From the NCBI GenBank assembly GCA_004794785.1, contig SJOL01004547.1, positions 3,365 to 67,364 on the forward strand: a stretch of DNA of 64,000 bases, in the 5' to 3' direction. Made by a program: the position numbers and the translations under genes. This document shows positions 36,701-51,700 of the stretch, in pieces; the stretch's first letter is position 1; each line of letters starts with the position of its first letter. Source of the DNA: Opisthorchis felineus (Eukaryota; Platyhelminthes; Trematoda; Opisthorchiida; Opisthorchiidae). Below the pieces are notes generated by a model. The model was given only the letters and a program-made list of their open reading frames with translations. It had not been told where the DNA came from and searched no databases.

Positions 36701-39700
36701 GCGAGTACCTCAAGGTTTCCCGTCTAGTCCTTTTCATAAGGCAGTTAGGTTAATGGACGAAGCAAGCATCATCATCTAATCTAAATAAGTGATACAATCT
36801 TCTATCACTCATTCCAATGGAAAACTCGGATGCGTTTGCGGTGGGCTCGGTTGAAAGCATATATAATGTGGCATGCTTTTATGACGCTGTCATCTGAACT
36901 GCACCAGTTCACTGATTACGGCTAATCATGAAAATACAGGGTATTCAGAGTCTCCGTAAATGCTTATCTCCATTCGGAAGTTCCGACGACCATTCGTGGT
37001 TAACTAAGAACACTGTTTTGTACTGGTCAGTCAAACGGTCTTTTGCTAAAGTCCCCATACCTAGCGATTGAGAAACGGCGGATTTAATTACGGATGACAT
37101 TTTCGGTACCTTATACTTTTATGGAATGTTTTGGAGTTCAGTACACATCGTTCGGCTTTTTGCCAAATGTAAAGTGTCAGGTATTAGGGGTTCTTAGTTG
37201 GATCATTCTATGTTGCACGAGGTCTGATATCTGTTGAGCGGGAAAATGATTTATTGGCAATATACCTATTGTGCCGTGTTGCACGTCTGACTCACCTTGG
37301 CACGAACCACGGCAGTAGTTTGGTTCAACCTGTTTTGGAAAGACGATCCATTTGTTCCACCCAATTTCGGAAAATTTGATTGACAAAGGTTGCGTGCAGC
37401 ATGTGAACTGGTGTCCAACATCCTGGCACATATTACTCAAGCCTTCTTCGCTCCCTCCTGCTGCACGTTTGGTCCTCTTGAGTCCTGCGCGATACCGGAT
37501 ATCCATCACTACCTGTTTGGAATGAAACGAAGGTAGAGATGATCTAGTTAGGAATGCGGGCTGATCAAATGTGTACAGCAGTTTCCTCTGAAATTTCTAT
37601 ACAGCATGTCTTGAGTGCATTTGCACGTATAAAGTTCAGTTACTAGCACAAACTTCCCCGCAAAGTAGTGGTCCGTGGGACTCACTGCAGTAAAAAAGAG
37701 TTTCCTCTTTCACATGCCCTTAAGTCTATATGTACATTAGGGTCAATTTCATCGATTTTGTTGGTGAAACCATCTCTGGGACCAAACATAATAAAGCAAG
37801 CCGTAACTAAAGGCACTGTTTGAGATAAAGTTCGGTAAAAATATTTTTGCCAAACCTGGTGGCCATTCAGAGACATCTAAACAACTCGGAGAGTTCCGAA
37901 TATGGAAAGCGCAACAAGTTCTGTTTGGTTTTTGGCTCGGACCTCAACTGTCGCTAAATGTGATCTCCTTTGAAATAAAAAACCCTGCAAACCTGGAATG
38001 CCTTGCGATTATCTAGCGCTACTCAGAAAATATTTTTTGACATCATATGCCCAAACTGGATGTATTAACCAACATGTATTACTTGACAAACTCACTTGCT
38101 TTGATTGAAATTTTCAAGACATACCTCAGCTACGGGATAAACCACTGCGCAAATTTTGAGCAACTCCAAGAGTATGAAGGTCACAAAGCGTCTCGGTCAA
38201 GTTACAACAGCAATAGAGCAGAATTATCCAAACGGTGCTCACCAAGGTAGGAAGGTGTAGTAAATTCTGCTCACTTTGGTCTCCCTTTGGGGGTTATTCA
38301 TGGTGATTAGTCGGCCGGAAGGATCATAGACTATTGAAATTTTTTTGGAAGCCCTGTTTTTCGCCCCAATCATCGTTGACAGAATGTGTAGCTTTTTTGG
38401 TGATCATAATGCTAAGGATGATGTAGTCCTGCTACAAAACACTCTTACGTTTCAGAGTTTTCTGTTAAGCTACACGGAAGCATTCGCTGTTTACTCTAAC
38501 TTGTTCGGTTGTCCACAAGTCTTTCATCCCAATATTTATCATTACAGCACTGCTCACACCAAAATATCATCTAAATTCAGTCCGCTAAACTAACAAATAC
38601 GCTGACCAGTTCTTAAATAGTTCAGCAGTTAACTTTCACCTTGGGAGGTGGCCGATAAGAGGACACCAATTTTCACCACAGATTTAGGTTGTTCACCATT
38701 CATTTCCACGTCATTTCAAAATATCCGATAATACCTGTGCATAGTCAGTGCACCGAAAATTCCTCTATCTCCAAGAAACGTCAGGATAATTTTGGACATC
38801 GCCTGCTTGTTTATGGACTTCACGAGCGATATGTGGTTCAAACAGTTCGTTTGGTGCCGCAACGGCCTTTCGTTAAAAACAACCCTTAAATGATCGATCG
38901 CATCAGCGGAAAACGCCCGACGGCAGATGAATGATTGATCACCAGTGCAGTCTGATAAATTCCAAGATTTTCCATGTGTGAATAAACGGCGCTGTCCCAC
39001 TCATCTAACAAAGGCTAATCACTTGGGGCGGAACAACTGTCCTCAGTTGGAACACAATTCTGATGAGGAGACACCTCGTACTGACCACATGAGCTACTAT
39101 TGATAAAAAGCCATATTACTAATGGTGAAAACTGATTGTACAATGAGCAGATTCTGAAATTTTAGTCCCAATTCCTCCTTGAGTATGAAGCTAGTCTGTG
39201 CTGGAAAGTCGTGAAACGCTGCACCGTTGTTTAGTCTAAGTTGGAGAACGTCAACGGTGCGAATCTCACGGATCTATGGGATGATTCCGACATTCCGGCT
39301 GTTAGTTGAAGGCCACACCGATTGGCTGCGAGTGGCTTATCAGCAGTGTGGTTAGCTTGCACTTTAACAGAACATAGTGCTACTCAACTTTCAGTGAAGC
39401 ATCACATTGTCGTCACGCAGTCAAGCGGACATTACTTCCTCGATAGACAACGTCTCGAGTGGAAGGGCCATAAAAGTCGCGGAATGTCTCTCTTTCACAG
39501 AGGGTTACATGAGTAAATCAGCAAGTGAATACGTGATGCGAATCACATGCCAGAACATTGGTTAGCGATGTGCCCTAACTAAATGCGCACTGAGGGAGGT
39601 CGGAAAAAGTTCGCGAGATGAGTACTGCTGATGATTACCACAATAGATCACACAGTTGTACAGGACCTCCCGAATTTCAGGCGTAAGTTGCTTTCATGTG

Positions 39701-42700
39701 AGGCATAGGATATTAATAAAAATAACACGAAACATAAAGCTGGTTCCCATGACTGTTTTATCTCTTAAAGGAATTATATTGCCACGATCACCTCTTAAGA
39801 GGACTACATGTACAGGCCGCAAACAAAGAAAACCATGATTAAATATAAAACTATGCCTCGAGGAAGGTTATTAACCGTGACACCATGTTGAATGCCACAT
39901 CCAGCTGGAGTTTCGACTGCAGCTTCTGTTTAAACGGTTTGTAAACCGTCTAACCTTCAAACAAATTTTGCATGAAATTTTGAACCGGAAGTATTTTTTC
40001 ACCCTGTTCCTCCATTACTATAGTAAACTTTGAACAGACGGACTAATGAATTTCCTTACGATGCAAGATACCGATGCGCGTCAGCAAAATCGTAACCTGC
40101 TAAACTTTTTATGGGTGTGCGTAAAAGCCTGATTATGATGGCCCTAGAAATACGGTATGTGAGCCAGTGCATACGGATGTGATGGTCATCAGTGAAATTC
40201 GTCCTTCAATTTCACTGTCTGCGTCCACCAAGGTTGGTTCTTGAAATGAGGAAACCAATGGAAGTAGTGTGATTAAACCTATGAATCAGTCACAGGTAAG
40301 CTACGTCAAAGGATAGGTTACCTGCTAGAAGTCTTTATGTAATTTTTTTGGAATGTTTAACGCGCCATTCTGAACTCCATCGAACTGAGGTTGTTGACGT
40401 CAGGCTCGGGCAGTTCAATATTCTGTCTACCAGTTCTGTAAGTATATCACAACGAACAGAAGGGACATAAAATCAAAAGGTTTCCTAATTATCATGAGAA
40501 ATGGAAGAAAAAACATTAAACTTTAACGGAACTTTGCATGGTGTATCTATTGTATAATCTAAATTAGCTTGTTGTGTGTTACACTTTAAATGCAGTCATT
40601 CTGGATGCGGCAACTTAATTCTAAAGGTTTTTTAAGTGATTTTCGCCACTTGATATCAGTACATCTTCTACGAAATGCCATTCTGAAGGATAAAACGAAG
40701 GAAAAAACGGTCGTGAAGATCAAAATAATCTGACCAGACTAAGCCCGTAGTTGTCTGGGAACTACTTTTGCCTGTATTTGCTTGGTACTAGAAGACAAAA
40801 CATATCGGCACCTGAATTCTAGGTCCTGAATCTTTTAGAGAATGGACCTAGGACAGGCAAAACGGTAGATTAGCCTATAGTAAGCGTGGGGAGTTTCTTC
40901 AGATGACTATCAAATTCAAACCGAATTCCATGCAATGGAAATAGAGCGGACTCTGTTTCCTTTGGCCCATTGACAGGAAACTTAGTCTGAGCTACTGGAA
41001 ATGCTTCAAACATTGACTATGTAAATGTCATCAAGACTTCAACGTGGATTTGATGAGAACCTGAACAATCCATGTAGCCTTATTTTTCTCGAGAACATCT
41101 GGGTGAACCAAATGAAGGTGGTCGAGTGAAAACAGAACAACCATACTTCCGTCAGTTTATGTTTATTTGGTTGAATACCATTATTTTATTGCGCTTTAAG
41201 GATGAACACTCGTGAAATACAAGATTGTAGTGCCCAAGCACCGTCCTCCACTGTAAAAACTTGTGACTAGCAGCTTCAAACCTGACAAGTAAACCGGCTT
41301 ACAGCTTACTGTCAATACTTTGAGGAGATCATAATCAGTAGCTAGCCGCTAATTTTTCGTGACAATGCTGATATGTCGTCTTTGTGTCCACACTCATGTT
41401 GCTCATTCTAATAGGCTGAGGTTTTTGGAGAAAACCTCTTTTAAAAAAGCAACCGCATTTTGAAATCAAATACGTAAAGCAATATGACGCTTCCTTCCAA
41501 GCAGCGAATCTCACTGCATAAAGCAATTGCAACACGGGTTCCATTGGCGGAACCGGTAGGTGTCCAACAACTAGAACAGGTGCTTACTTGGGTCCGAGAT
41601 TAGTGTTTCCAAATACCGGATTATCTTGTAGGAGAAAGACAAACATCTGCAAGTCACAGTGTTTACTGTCTGCGCCACCGAAGTACGGGTGCTCTCAGGT
41701 TTGCCGACGCCACTGCAGTAAGTCAATTAGAGCCTTCGCTATGTCTGCAGAGGTGATCTGGTGTGACCCAATAGGTCATAGAGTTTGTCTGGTTGGCTGA
41801 GCTCTTCGACCCATAATTATGTGATGAACTTTGTTTTGACAGCTATCAAACTCATCGTTGCGGTTAATGACCTTGGTACTGACGAGGAAGTACCAAACGC
41901 TTGCATCCTTCAGTCTCCAGGCTCTCAATATACTATACAAATTATTTTTCATTCATTTCGTGGTGCCAAAGAATATGGCAATTCACAGGTACCTGTAAAT
42001 ATGTCAGTGAATATCGGTATATCAATAGGTCAATTTTCCTCGGTCCTACTCAAAACACTTTTAATTTAGAGATGCTTGCCTTATTTTACTATAAGAATGA
42101 AGACTTTAAAGGCGGAGGAAGCAATATTTCCTTGTTCTTTATGTTAATAGTGCGGTTGGTTTATGCACCTCCATGCAGCGTAGGATGCTGTTCGTATGAA
42201 TCCAATTTGAATTCTGTCACAGCTGATTCTCCTAGGTTGGTTGGTCAGCTAAGTATTGAAACAAAGCAGCATGTTCGCCTTATGAAATTGTAGTTCAGGG
42301 TAACATTAGGTTTCGGTTTCTAAATGCTTATACACCTACTCAAATACATATCTACTTTGGGGAAAGCCAGGCGAGAAAAATCCGAGGCATGAATGATTAC
42401 ACCATGGTATAGTCTTTAGAATCGCGCAGAACTCTGCCATTGTGCCATGTTACATAGAAAATCGTTGAACAGCTTATAAAAAATAAAAAGAACCAATTTT
42501 GGGTGCCGTTGTCGAAGGCTGATAGATGAGGTGCACTGAAACGTGCCAAAAATTGTGATGAAAACAGCGCCTGATAAACAAACAGACATGTAGCGCTTCA
42601 TGGCGCGTAGCTAATTAATACGTCAAATTCCAAGGGCTTTTTAAAGGTAGAGAATCATGAACTGCTTGGCGTCAGTTTACTGAGAGCGAGAAAATCTCAA

Positions 42701-45700
42701 AGGAACTTTGTGAAGCTAAGGCGAATACTCACCTTCCGTGGATCGAGTGGAATTTGACTGTCAGCGCATGTAGGACAGATCAAAAGCAGGTGTTTGACCA
42801 ACGGTCTGTGATTTATCTTATCCCGACCATGTAGTACCAGTCGGTTGCGCTGTTTGATCCAGTGAACCAGTCTGGATGTAATGTTAAACGTCACAGAAGT
42901 GACTTTATCGGATTCATCCAGGTATACGAGAGCAGACGCCACCTTTTGTCCAACAACAGAGATATCCTCAAAGGATAATACTCCACGTTCACCAGGGATG
43001 GGGTAGGTGTCCTCCGAAGGCTGTGTACCAGAACTGGATGAAAACACATACGTTTCATCCCAGGGACTATGCGACTGCAGTTTTGGATGTCTTGTATGAC
43101 TTCCGCTCCAAGGTCGGCCTATCTCCCAAAGACTGATTTCTGAACCATGAGGTAGTTCTTTGAAGGCCTGAAAAATATCAAGAATAATTAATTAAACTGA
43201 TTGTTTCAATTTTAAGACACGAATTGTTGTAGCCAACAATCTAACACTTTCATTTAAGCTCATAATGACGACCATATAAAAATAACGAAACAAATATTTT
43301 GGGTGTTTAAACCAGTTCTGAAACCTCTTCCTCTGATCCTGAAAAAATGGTCCCTGTTTTCTCACTCTGAACAAGTACCCCAAAGCCGGGACCCTTTCCT
43401 TGCAACACAGGGCATAAAGAATGGATCACTTAAGCATTGCAGGGGTTTATCTCCAGAGATGTGACATTCGAGTCAGACTTACTGACAAATAGAGCCGTAT
43501 CAGCACAACTGAAGTGCGTCTGAAACAGCAGTGGCGAACTACATTCCTACTTGAGCGCGATGTGTAGAAACAAGAGCTGTCGGACTAAAATAAGCTTTTC
43601 CCACTTGATTTTAATCAACAAGTTCTCCTAAGTATCCTTTCAACGGATAATGGTGGAAATGTTACAATAAATTTGTAAACTCCAATAAAGTATCAAACAT
43701 TAACAGGATTAACAGATCACACTGAATCATACCTCCGCATGTATGCGCGCCCGGAGAATGTGTCGATCGTCGATAAAGTCTGCAAGCTTCACAGTGAACG
43801 CTAGAGACGGAATTTTTCTGAGTTGGAGAGGATCTAAAAGAGAACATGAGAAAATGAAATCAATTACAGCATGGTATGGGTATAGTATGGCTGAATTGTG
43901 ATCTTATAAGTTCTGGCGCCTCCCTTTATAGAGAAAAACGTCAAGAGCATTACCCCTCAGGATTGGATAGCTTTTTTGTTCCCTCAAGCATAGTTCAAAG
44001 GAAAACACCATTCCGGAATAGATCAAAACTGTTTAAACGGTTGTAACTATATCTACGTAGGCAGATAATTCTATAGGCTAATAAAATCGCTGCGTCTTAG
44101 ATCAAAAAGCGATTTTAATCTGTATGACGAACCTGTCTGATAGTGTATAGCTACAGGTTTCACTTACTTTGGTGAGTGTCAACAGCTTGAGTCTGCTAGT
44201 ATGCCACATCTGGTGATTAAGTCAGCGAAACATCAACTAGCATAAATATTTATGGCAAGTGCAAATTTAAAGTATACTTCTCAGTCTGAGAGTCTACTCA
44301 TAATTGTTTTAAAGGTTCATATCAACCTGCATCCATAGGAAAGCTTCAATCCGATCAACGAGATAGAGTGCAAGATGACAACTGTATTTTGTATTGTGCT
44401 GTATTTGTATGACCCCTGAAAGATGTCAAAAGCTGCGTTCATTGCCACCCCGTATCGATCGGTCATTATGCAGACAAACTAATACGTAAAATCACACAAG
44501 GCGTGGTTTACGATATCCAAGATAGAATGTTCAATAAAATGAACCTGTACCAAGGGGCGAACTGGCACACCGCTGAAAGTCGAACACAAGTGAATGGCTT
44601 TACTAGTCCCTTCCAAGGCAGGGTTGAAACAAATATGACAGTTTAGTGGTCCGTAGTCCAAATCGGATATGCCTTCACAAAGGTTCACAAAGGTCTAGGG
44701 AGATCAAGCATAACCTCTATCTCATGAAGAACGGTATCTCAAAGAAATGTCATTTGAAGAATTTTTCGGCGTTATCGAACAAACAGTAGATAGTAGATAA
44801 AAACGTCACAAGAGTAACAGTGTGTTCGATAAAATTGCCTGATCGCCAACAAACAAGTAAAAGATGCAACTTCATCTATGCGGCGTTGTGTCTGATAAGT
44901 GGCTATCCTGATGTTTGAGCGCTAGAAGCTGAAAGACGTTCCTTACAAAAATAAATTTATGGCCTATTTGAAAGTGTCCAGCTTTAATAAACCATTATTC
45001 AACGAGCACCATGATGCAGCCTTAAACAGACGTGTAGCCAAATGAAGGCAAATGTTGTACACTTCAACATTTTAGTTAATACCACGACAGACTTTGGTGC
45101 TATTCGAATATCGTCCGCCTACTTGTGAATATTTCATCTCGATTACTCAGAAGTCTAAAAACAATGACATGCTAGGCCTGGAATACTACGACAACCAATG
45201 AAATGATCCATAAGATTTGTTGATCATTCCTCATCCCTGTCCACTTCCATACATTTTCGTGTAATAGTTTGGTGTACCCAATTCCCTGGCACATTGAATT
45301 GTTATCAGCGATACGGAAATTTATGTGGATTTTGAATTTGCTGACTCTTGTGAAGTGGAACTTTTAAGATCTTGATTAGAGTGACTGCGGTAATGAAATT
45401 GTTTTACGAATTTCTGCGTCTACCTCAAGCCGAAACAGGGCTCTCAAAGTACATAAACGCATGTCTAGGGGTGACTCAATATCATGCCAGGATGCCTTGA
45501 GGGATGAGAAAGCCTTTGTAATCGAGAAAAGTTTGTTGAGACATTGAAGTATTTTTAAAGTAACTTTGTTTTCTGTACAGAGTTGTCTTACTGTGTCGAA
45601 GGAATAAAGACAAAGTTTGAATTTGAGGGTCATGGAAATTATGGCATCAGCATTATCGCGATTTCACTAAGTTTCTCTAAACTTTGCTGACTATTTCTGA

Positions 45701-48700
45701 CTTTTGTGTACTTCACACAAACATTCAGATGTATTTATGCACACTGTCTTGGGTTTGTTCCGCTTTTTGTCCACCGAGCGTATGTAGCAAATATACTTAG
45801 ACTTACCAACAGATTCACACGAGCAAATTTGATAGAGTAGCGACAAACGTTGTAATATTATCGGTATATCATACACATATCATATAATTTTTTTAGTAAA
45901 TTATAAAAGCTGAGTAGAAGTCTTAAGTAGATGGATAGTCAATTTGCTGCGCAGAGCAGGTTATTAAGCCACTGACTCCACAAATGTTGTTGTTAGAGGA
46001 AATTTCGGAACTGCTATTGGCGCATGGATATAGGACTCTCGGTTGTCATAAACAACTGGATAATTGAACGTGCTCAGTCACCTCATCGAGAAGCCAGCTG
46101 CCAAGAATGCTTTAATAATGTATGGAAAATACAAAGCAAGTAGAATTTGAACGTGAAATTTGAATAAATCGTTTTTGAAATTAGGTGGTCTCGGCATTTC
46201 CAAGCCATAAAAAAAGGATTCCGTGGACGTTTCTCAAACTCATACAGAGTTTGTGTCCCTAAGATCTTTCCAAAAATATCTTCATTTTTACCACAGTTTA
46301 TGTTTTACTTGTTGGGCAAAAATTTAGTAATAAAATCCTAAGTAAAACTAGAAGTCTTAAAATGTCTAAAATAACTATGTGAAACAATGACTGTTTTTTA
46401 TTAACGAATGCAAAATGTTTTGGATCAGTGGAGTAGTTTTGTAGTTTTAAAATGCGCAGACCAGGAGTGTTATGAAAGCCGTGGCTCTTTCCAGACTAGT
46501 CTTGCCCCCAAGAAATTTCGACCTTCACTTCCAGCAGCTTTCGAAAATAAAGTTTTAAGCTGCGGGGGAACTACAAGCCACTAAGTGCAGTTTTTTATTC
46601 GCAAAGTAAATACTGATTTAACAATTTGAGCAAATGGTTAATTATTTGGCTTTGGACATCCAACTGTTCTGCCTTGCCACATAGTTTTCCAAACATTTGT
46701 TAATGTTTTTCAACTAATGTTTATTCGGAACGTCTAATGCCCTTTCTGTAACCACAAACTATAACCCAAAAGTCAGTATTGTTTACTCATCTCGGTTAGG
46801 AAACCTATCGTACTTGTGTGAATGAGTCTGAAGTACATTCAAAATCTTTTCAAACGATCTCAGTTTTGATAAGTTGCGGTATAGGATAATACCAGAAGAA
46901 CGACTTAAGATGATGTTATCCATGGGATTTTGTCCCAATAAAATAGTAGATCAGGTCTTACTGTAGCTTGGTGAGTGACACACGTGGCATTTTAGGCCTG
47001 AATCTTTCTCCTCATTGAACAGTTGTCATACTAAAGTAAGAAATTCAGGCAAGCCAGCTGACTGCAACTAAGCATACAACGATTCCCGTTAGAATTTTTG
47101 ATAACAATTTGCACAGTGACCCAACGCTCTTAAATAACTTAATAATAAGTACCGCATTCTACCAACTTGAGAAACTCGACTGGAGAAACAAAAATAATTG
47201 CAAGTTTTACGCTAAGGCATCGTAAACACCCATCTCTAGCCCAATAGATAGCCAGTGTTAGACTCGTAGGCGTGTGCTTACTGAACTGCATCCTCCAGAT
47301 CGACCCTCGGTTCCTTTTGGCCAAACGGTCCCGGGTTTGAGTTTCCCTGGGGTTTCGTGAGATATGCGGTTCTGATGATTCTCAAAAAAGTTACACACTC
47401 ACACGGTGATTCTTGACATTTCAGCATAGACCGGCTCCTCTTAAAGAACAAAATCTTTATTAAAACCGTCATACATAGTGCTTTCCTGAAGAGCACGCAC
47501 CCTCCGGACGCGCAAAGAATCTTGCTCATCATGGAAGCTCTCTATTCCAAGAGGCACACTTTCATGCACTGACTTGCATGAGCTGGAGTAAACACTGAAA
47601 GATATGAAGGTCGATACAGTGAAATGTTGTTATACTACTTTGTCGGGAATAACACAGAGTTCTGCCACCAGATAGGACAAGTACCAGAATAAAACCCCGA
47701 CATCTGAAGCACCTGTCGCATTGTTAAGTGAATCTGACCATACTTATCTTTGACTGTTTTTCATGGCGACGGATTATTCAAGGGATGAATAAACTTGCAA
47801 AATAGAACGTCATCAGTGAACGCTTCATCTTGGTCGGCTGTGATCTTCATGATATGCTGCTGGTAGTTCTTCGCTGTTGTGGAATAGCCTAGCCTATAGG
47901 TGATTTTTTCAGGGAGTTCGTCGTCTTTGGACACACAATGGAGGCGAATTATTCCGATATATATCAAACCTCTCCGCAATTTCAGTTTCAGATTTTATAA
48001 GATTAGATATATGTACATTTCGTCGACACATCCGGTGGTGTTGTTCTTACGGTATGCCGTAAACTAGATGGAAGCTGCGCATTTCAAAGTGATCATATGC
48101 AGGACGGTTTGGGATAGCGTCCCAATGATGTCTGAGGGAGCAATTAAGTCTAGTACGACTCGAATCCGCTTGTGAACGGTGTAGTGCCTTATTCAACAAT
48201 GCCCTCGCACTGATTCAGTGACATTGACGATGTTAGCTGCACCCAAGTCGATGATCAATTACATCCGTAGGTTTGAGTATGTGATGGCATACGCATAGGA
48301 CACTCTCTTCTTGCGAGGCGGTCTAGCTCTCAATTTACACACAAATTCGGTAAAGAGCCATCTTGCAAACTTTTTGGAGCCGTGCTTTTCTGTATCTGTC
48401 TTTCGTGGGACAACATTGTATGCAAATTACTGTAGGTATATAATCAGTCCAGTGGTCTTGTAACGTAGCATGGATTTTATGGATAAATACCCAACTCAAC
48501 AAGTCACAGCCGCGCATGGCATCTGCTACGTGCAGACAAACAAGCTGCCGATTAGCACACAAGTGTTCATGTGAAAAAAATCACTACGCTATTACGTATT
48601 TTGTCATAGATTCCGGGCTTTTTATTCCTCATAATAATATAATTTTAAAATATGAAGCAAATCAACGTTTCACTACATGTTATTTTATTTTACCAGCTAT

Positions 48701-51700
48701 TTTGACATACCATGGGGCAAACGTTTTGGAGGCCGGACACTTTTTATCACGATTTCAGGTAATCTGCGCTTTTATGGCTTGAAAATTCCGGGTTATTGTC
48801 ATGTATAGAACTATCAAGCTGGACTCTTTTGCACAAAAAGTCATTCGACAGAACGATGTTTTGTAAGATTAATGTGATCGTAACAGTCAATTAAAATGAA
48901 CTAGTGGTTGAAGTCAGTTTTACAATCGAATTCGAGTCCTACTGAACATAAAACAATTCCCAAGCCTGCCTTGCAACCACGCTTAACTATATCCTATTTT
49001 CTGCCATTTTGACAAGAAGGACATGTCTCAGTTTTCCTCCATCAGAATTTTATATATCGTATGGCTAGTCAGTTTCCAAAATGTTTAGTTCTGTCATTAT
49101 ATCCAAAGCGGCAACGGCCATCTCTTCCCTTTTGAAAATGTCAACATTGCGAAATTACGAGCTGAGACCACAAAAAGAAGAACTCTTCGGTAGTACGAAA
49201 CCAACCGCTAAACAGGCTAACCAAATACAGTAAAGCAAAGTGGCAAAAGAATGGAGTTTTTGTATGCCATGTTAACTCATTTATTGTCGAACTCACGAAG
49301 ATTGGCCTACCTATGTTTGGACCGTGTAGGATCAGGCTTCTAAAGGTGTCCAATTTAGGGGTTTGGATCTAGCTTTATCAATCAACTGCCTCTCTGCAGG
49401 CAGAAATTACGCGCAACCGGCGTTGACAGTTCTAGACGAATACAAAACAGTCGCCATGTCCTCAATGAAAGGTCAATCCTAGTCTACAAACCGAGCGCTA
49501 TAATTGTTTATTTGCTCATTAGTGGACCAGAATGAGGCCGATTGGCATTGGCGCAGCAAGGAAAAATGAAAATGTAAACTTCGAAAATCTTTTTAGCCTT
49601 TCTGCTTGAGCATTCGCACTTCATAATGAACCCTCATCTAAGAAATACATAGGCAAAGGAACTGTCTTGGCAATTCTGAATATGTACACCGTGTTAGGAG
49701 AATTCCCCTAAGAAATTGTACAAAACATATGTTTCGCGACCTGGCCTCATTACACCGGCAGAATCTTCCATTTAGTGCATGGTGCATCTTCATGTTGGTG
49801 AGCCTGAACTGTTTGAAAGTGGGTGCGTTTCGCTCCAGCTATATGGACTAATTTTTAATAATCTAAATTAAACTCAAATGCGGTTAAGTCAGAGTTGATT
49901 CATTGGTTGATCACTCCACGGGATCGTATGCCCCTTGCAGAGGTCACATATGTACCTCTGTCCTCAAGACAGAGCGATCAACCGACATTGTAATTAAGTT
50001 TTGGATATTAATCTCATCCCAGAACAAGGAACAGTGCAGTAAAGACACAATATACCTTTTAAAAATGGGATTTGTTAAAAAAAACATGCTGCCTAATTAC
50101 AGAAGAGTAGCTGGCTTTTTCCCAACAGCACTAAAAGCTTTGGAAACATTGAATGGTATATTTTACATTGAATGTTAAGGGTAAAGTCATTCACTGATTG
50201 AGGCTGTTTTCCGGATTAAAAAGTAATCTTCTTATTACGCGGTTCAAGCTTTGTTTAGGTTCTACGTAACGGTGAATCCAAGAGCAAAATGGATGGCCTT
50301 CGTCGGTGTTTCTTCTGCAAACGGATAGTAATGATCTGCAGCATATAATTTTGGCTGTTGGTCCAGGCAACGCCTTACTTAGCTTGCAGGGTAGAAAAGT
50401 GACCGCGTATGCAACAAGGTTAAACGTCTAATTTATATTTAATGTGCATGTGATATATACCATAGCACTCGCATATTTATTTGCCAGCATAAAATTAATT
50501 TAGGTTGCTTTTCAGTAGTCTGAACGTCTGTATGTTATCGAAACCCCATATTAATGAGGGAAACAGAGGCGTGTCGTGCTAAACAGGTGATGGCTGACTG
50601 TGGCCGTTGGTTAACGAATTAAGAGTACAGCTACTGATCAATTGCACATACTAGGCCAGAGGAGGAATCTGGATCTTCCGAATTAGTGAAAAATGTGGTG
50701 ATTAAAAACAGAAATAGTAATGCATAGAATGTTTGAAACACAATAAAGTCATCATCATTGACAAGAGCACAACAGGAGAACACTAGTGCTCCGTTGCTTT
50801 GGAAGCAAGCATCCAAGGTGGAAATATAAAAATATCTAAATGTTTTGTGGAATCATGTACCACGTCGAAAGTTCAACAATGACGGTGGTCGCCCTACTTG
50901 ATCCTGAACACCACTTTCATAGGTGAAGGAAAGATACAGGTTTTGCACTCATCTGGCTAATCGGTGACATGAGATCAGGAACCAGGTATGGAACGGGATT
51001 TTGTCCTAGTGTTGTGTAGCGTAGAGTCAACCTATGAACATAGGCCGTCCTATTCCCGATAGCTAAAACTGCCCTCAAATTGTAGTTCTACTGTAGTCAA
51101 AAAGGCGTAACCCCGTTCTTGGCATTTGCAGAACTTTGAGCTCATGCACTTCCTTTCTATTGAATGGGTAAGGACCTCGAACTTCAGCAATTCATGAAAA
51201 TGGACATTCACACTAAGCACTGTTTGCTTCCTAAACGTCAGCCCTTAGGATTTGTTATCACTAATAAATTTTGAATGTATAAATAATTGGAAACCAACTA
51301 CACTAGGGCCTCCCAGCCTACTGCGCTATTCCAGTCAATGTGCACGAATCAATTAACCATTCGTTAAGCAACAGTGTTTTCGCTTTGCTGTTTCGGTGCT
51401 CTGCACCTATATTTGGACAGTGTTATATGCAAGCTGCTAACGGTGCAAATAAACAGGTTCCGAAGATGTAACTAGCTCGGGCAAAAAATAGAAACACGTT
51501 TCATTTTGGAGGCTAACTCCTTGAAACGTTGCGTTCCTAATTAGTTGGGGGTTATGTTATGGAGGGAATTTTGATACGCCGCCCACTGGATGAAGACCAA
51601 GCTGAATGACAGTGTTACCAATAACAAAAAACCTGATAAAGCTTCTATCCTATCCATCCACCCCTTCCCTGATGTTTTGGCAAACGTAGTGATTTAAAAC

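Noticed and set aside
43662..43847. 61-codon minus-strand ORF over InAct exon 2
   Set aside because: It is in a different frame from the phase-consistent exon; the latter links exons 1 and 3 and looks like propeptide.
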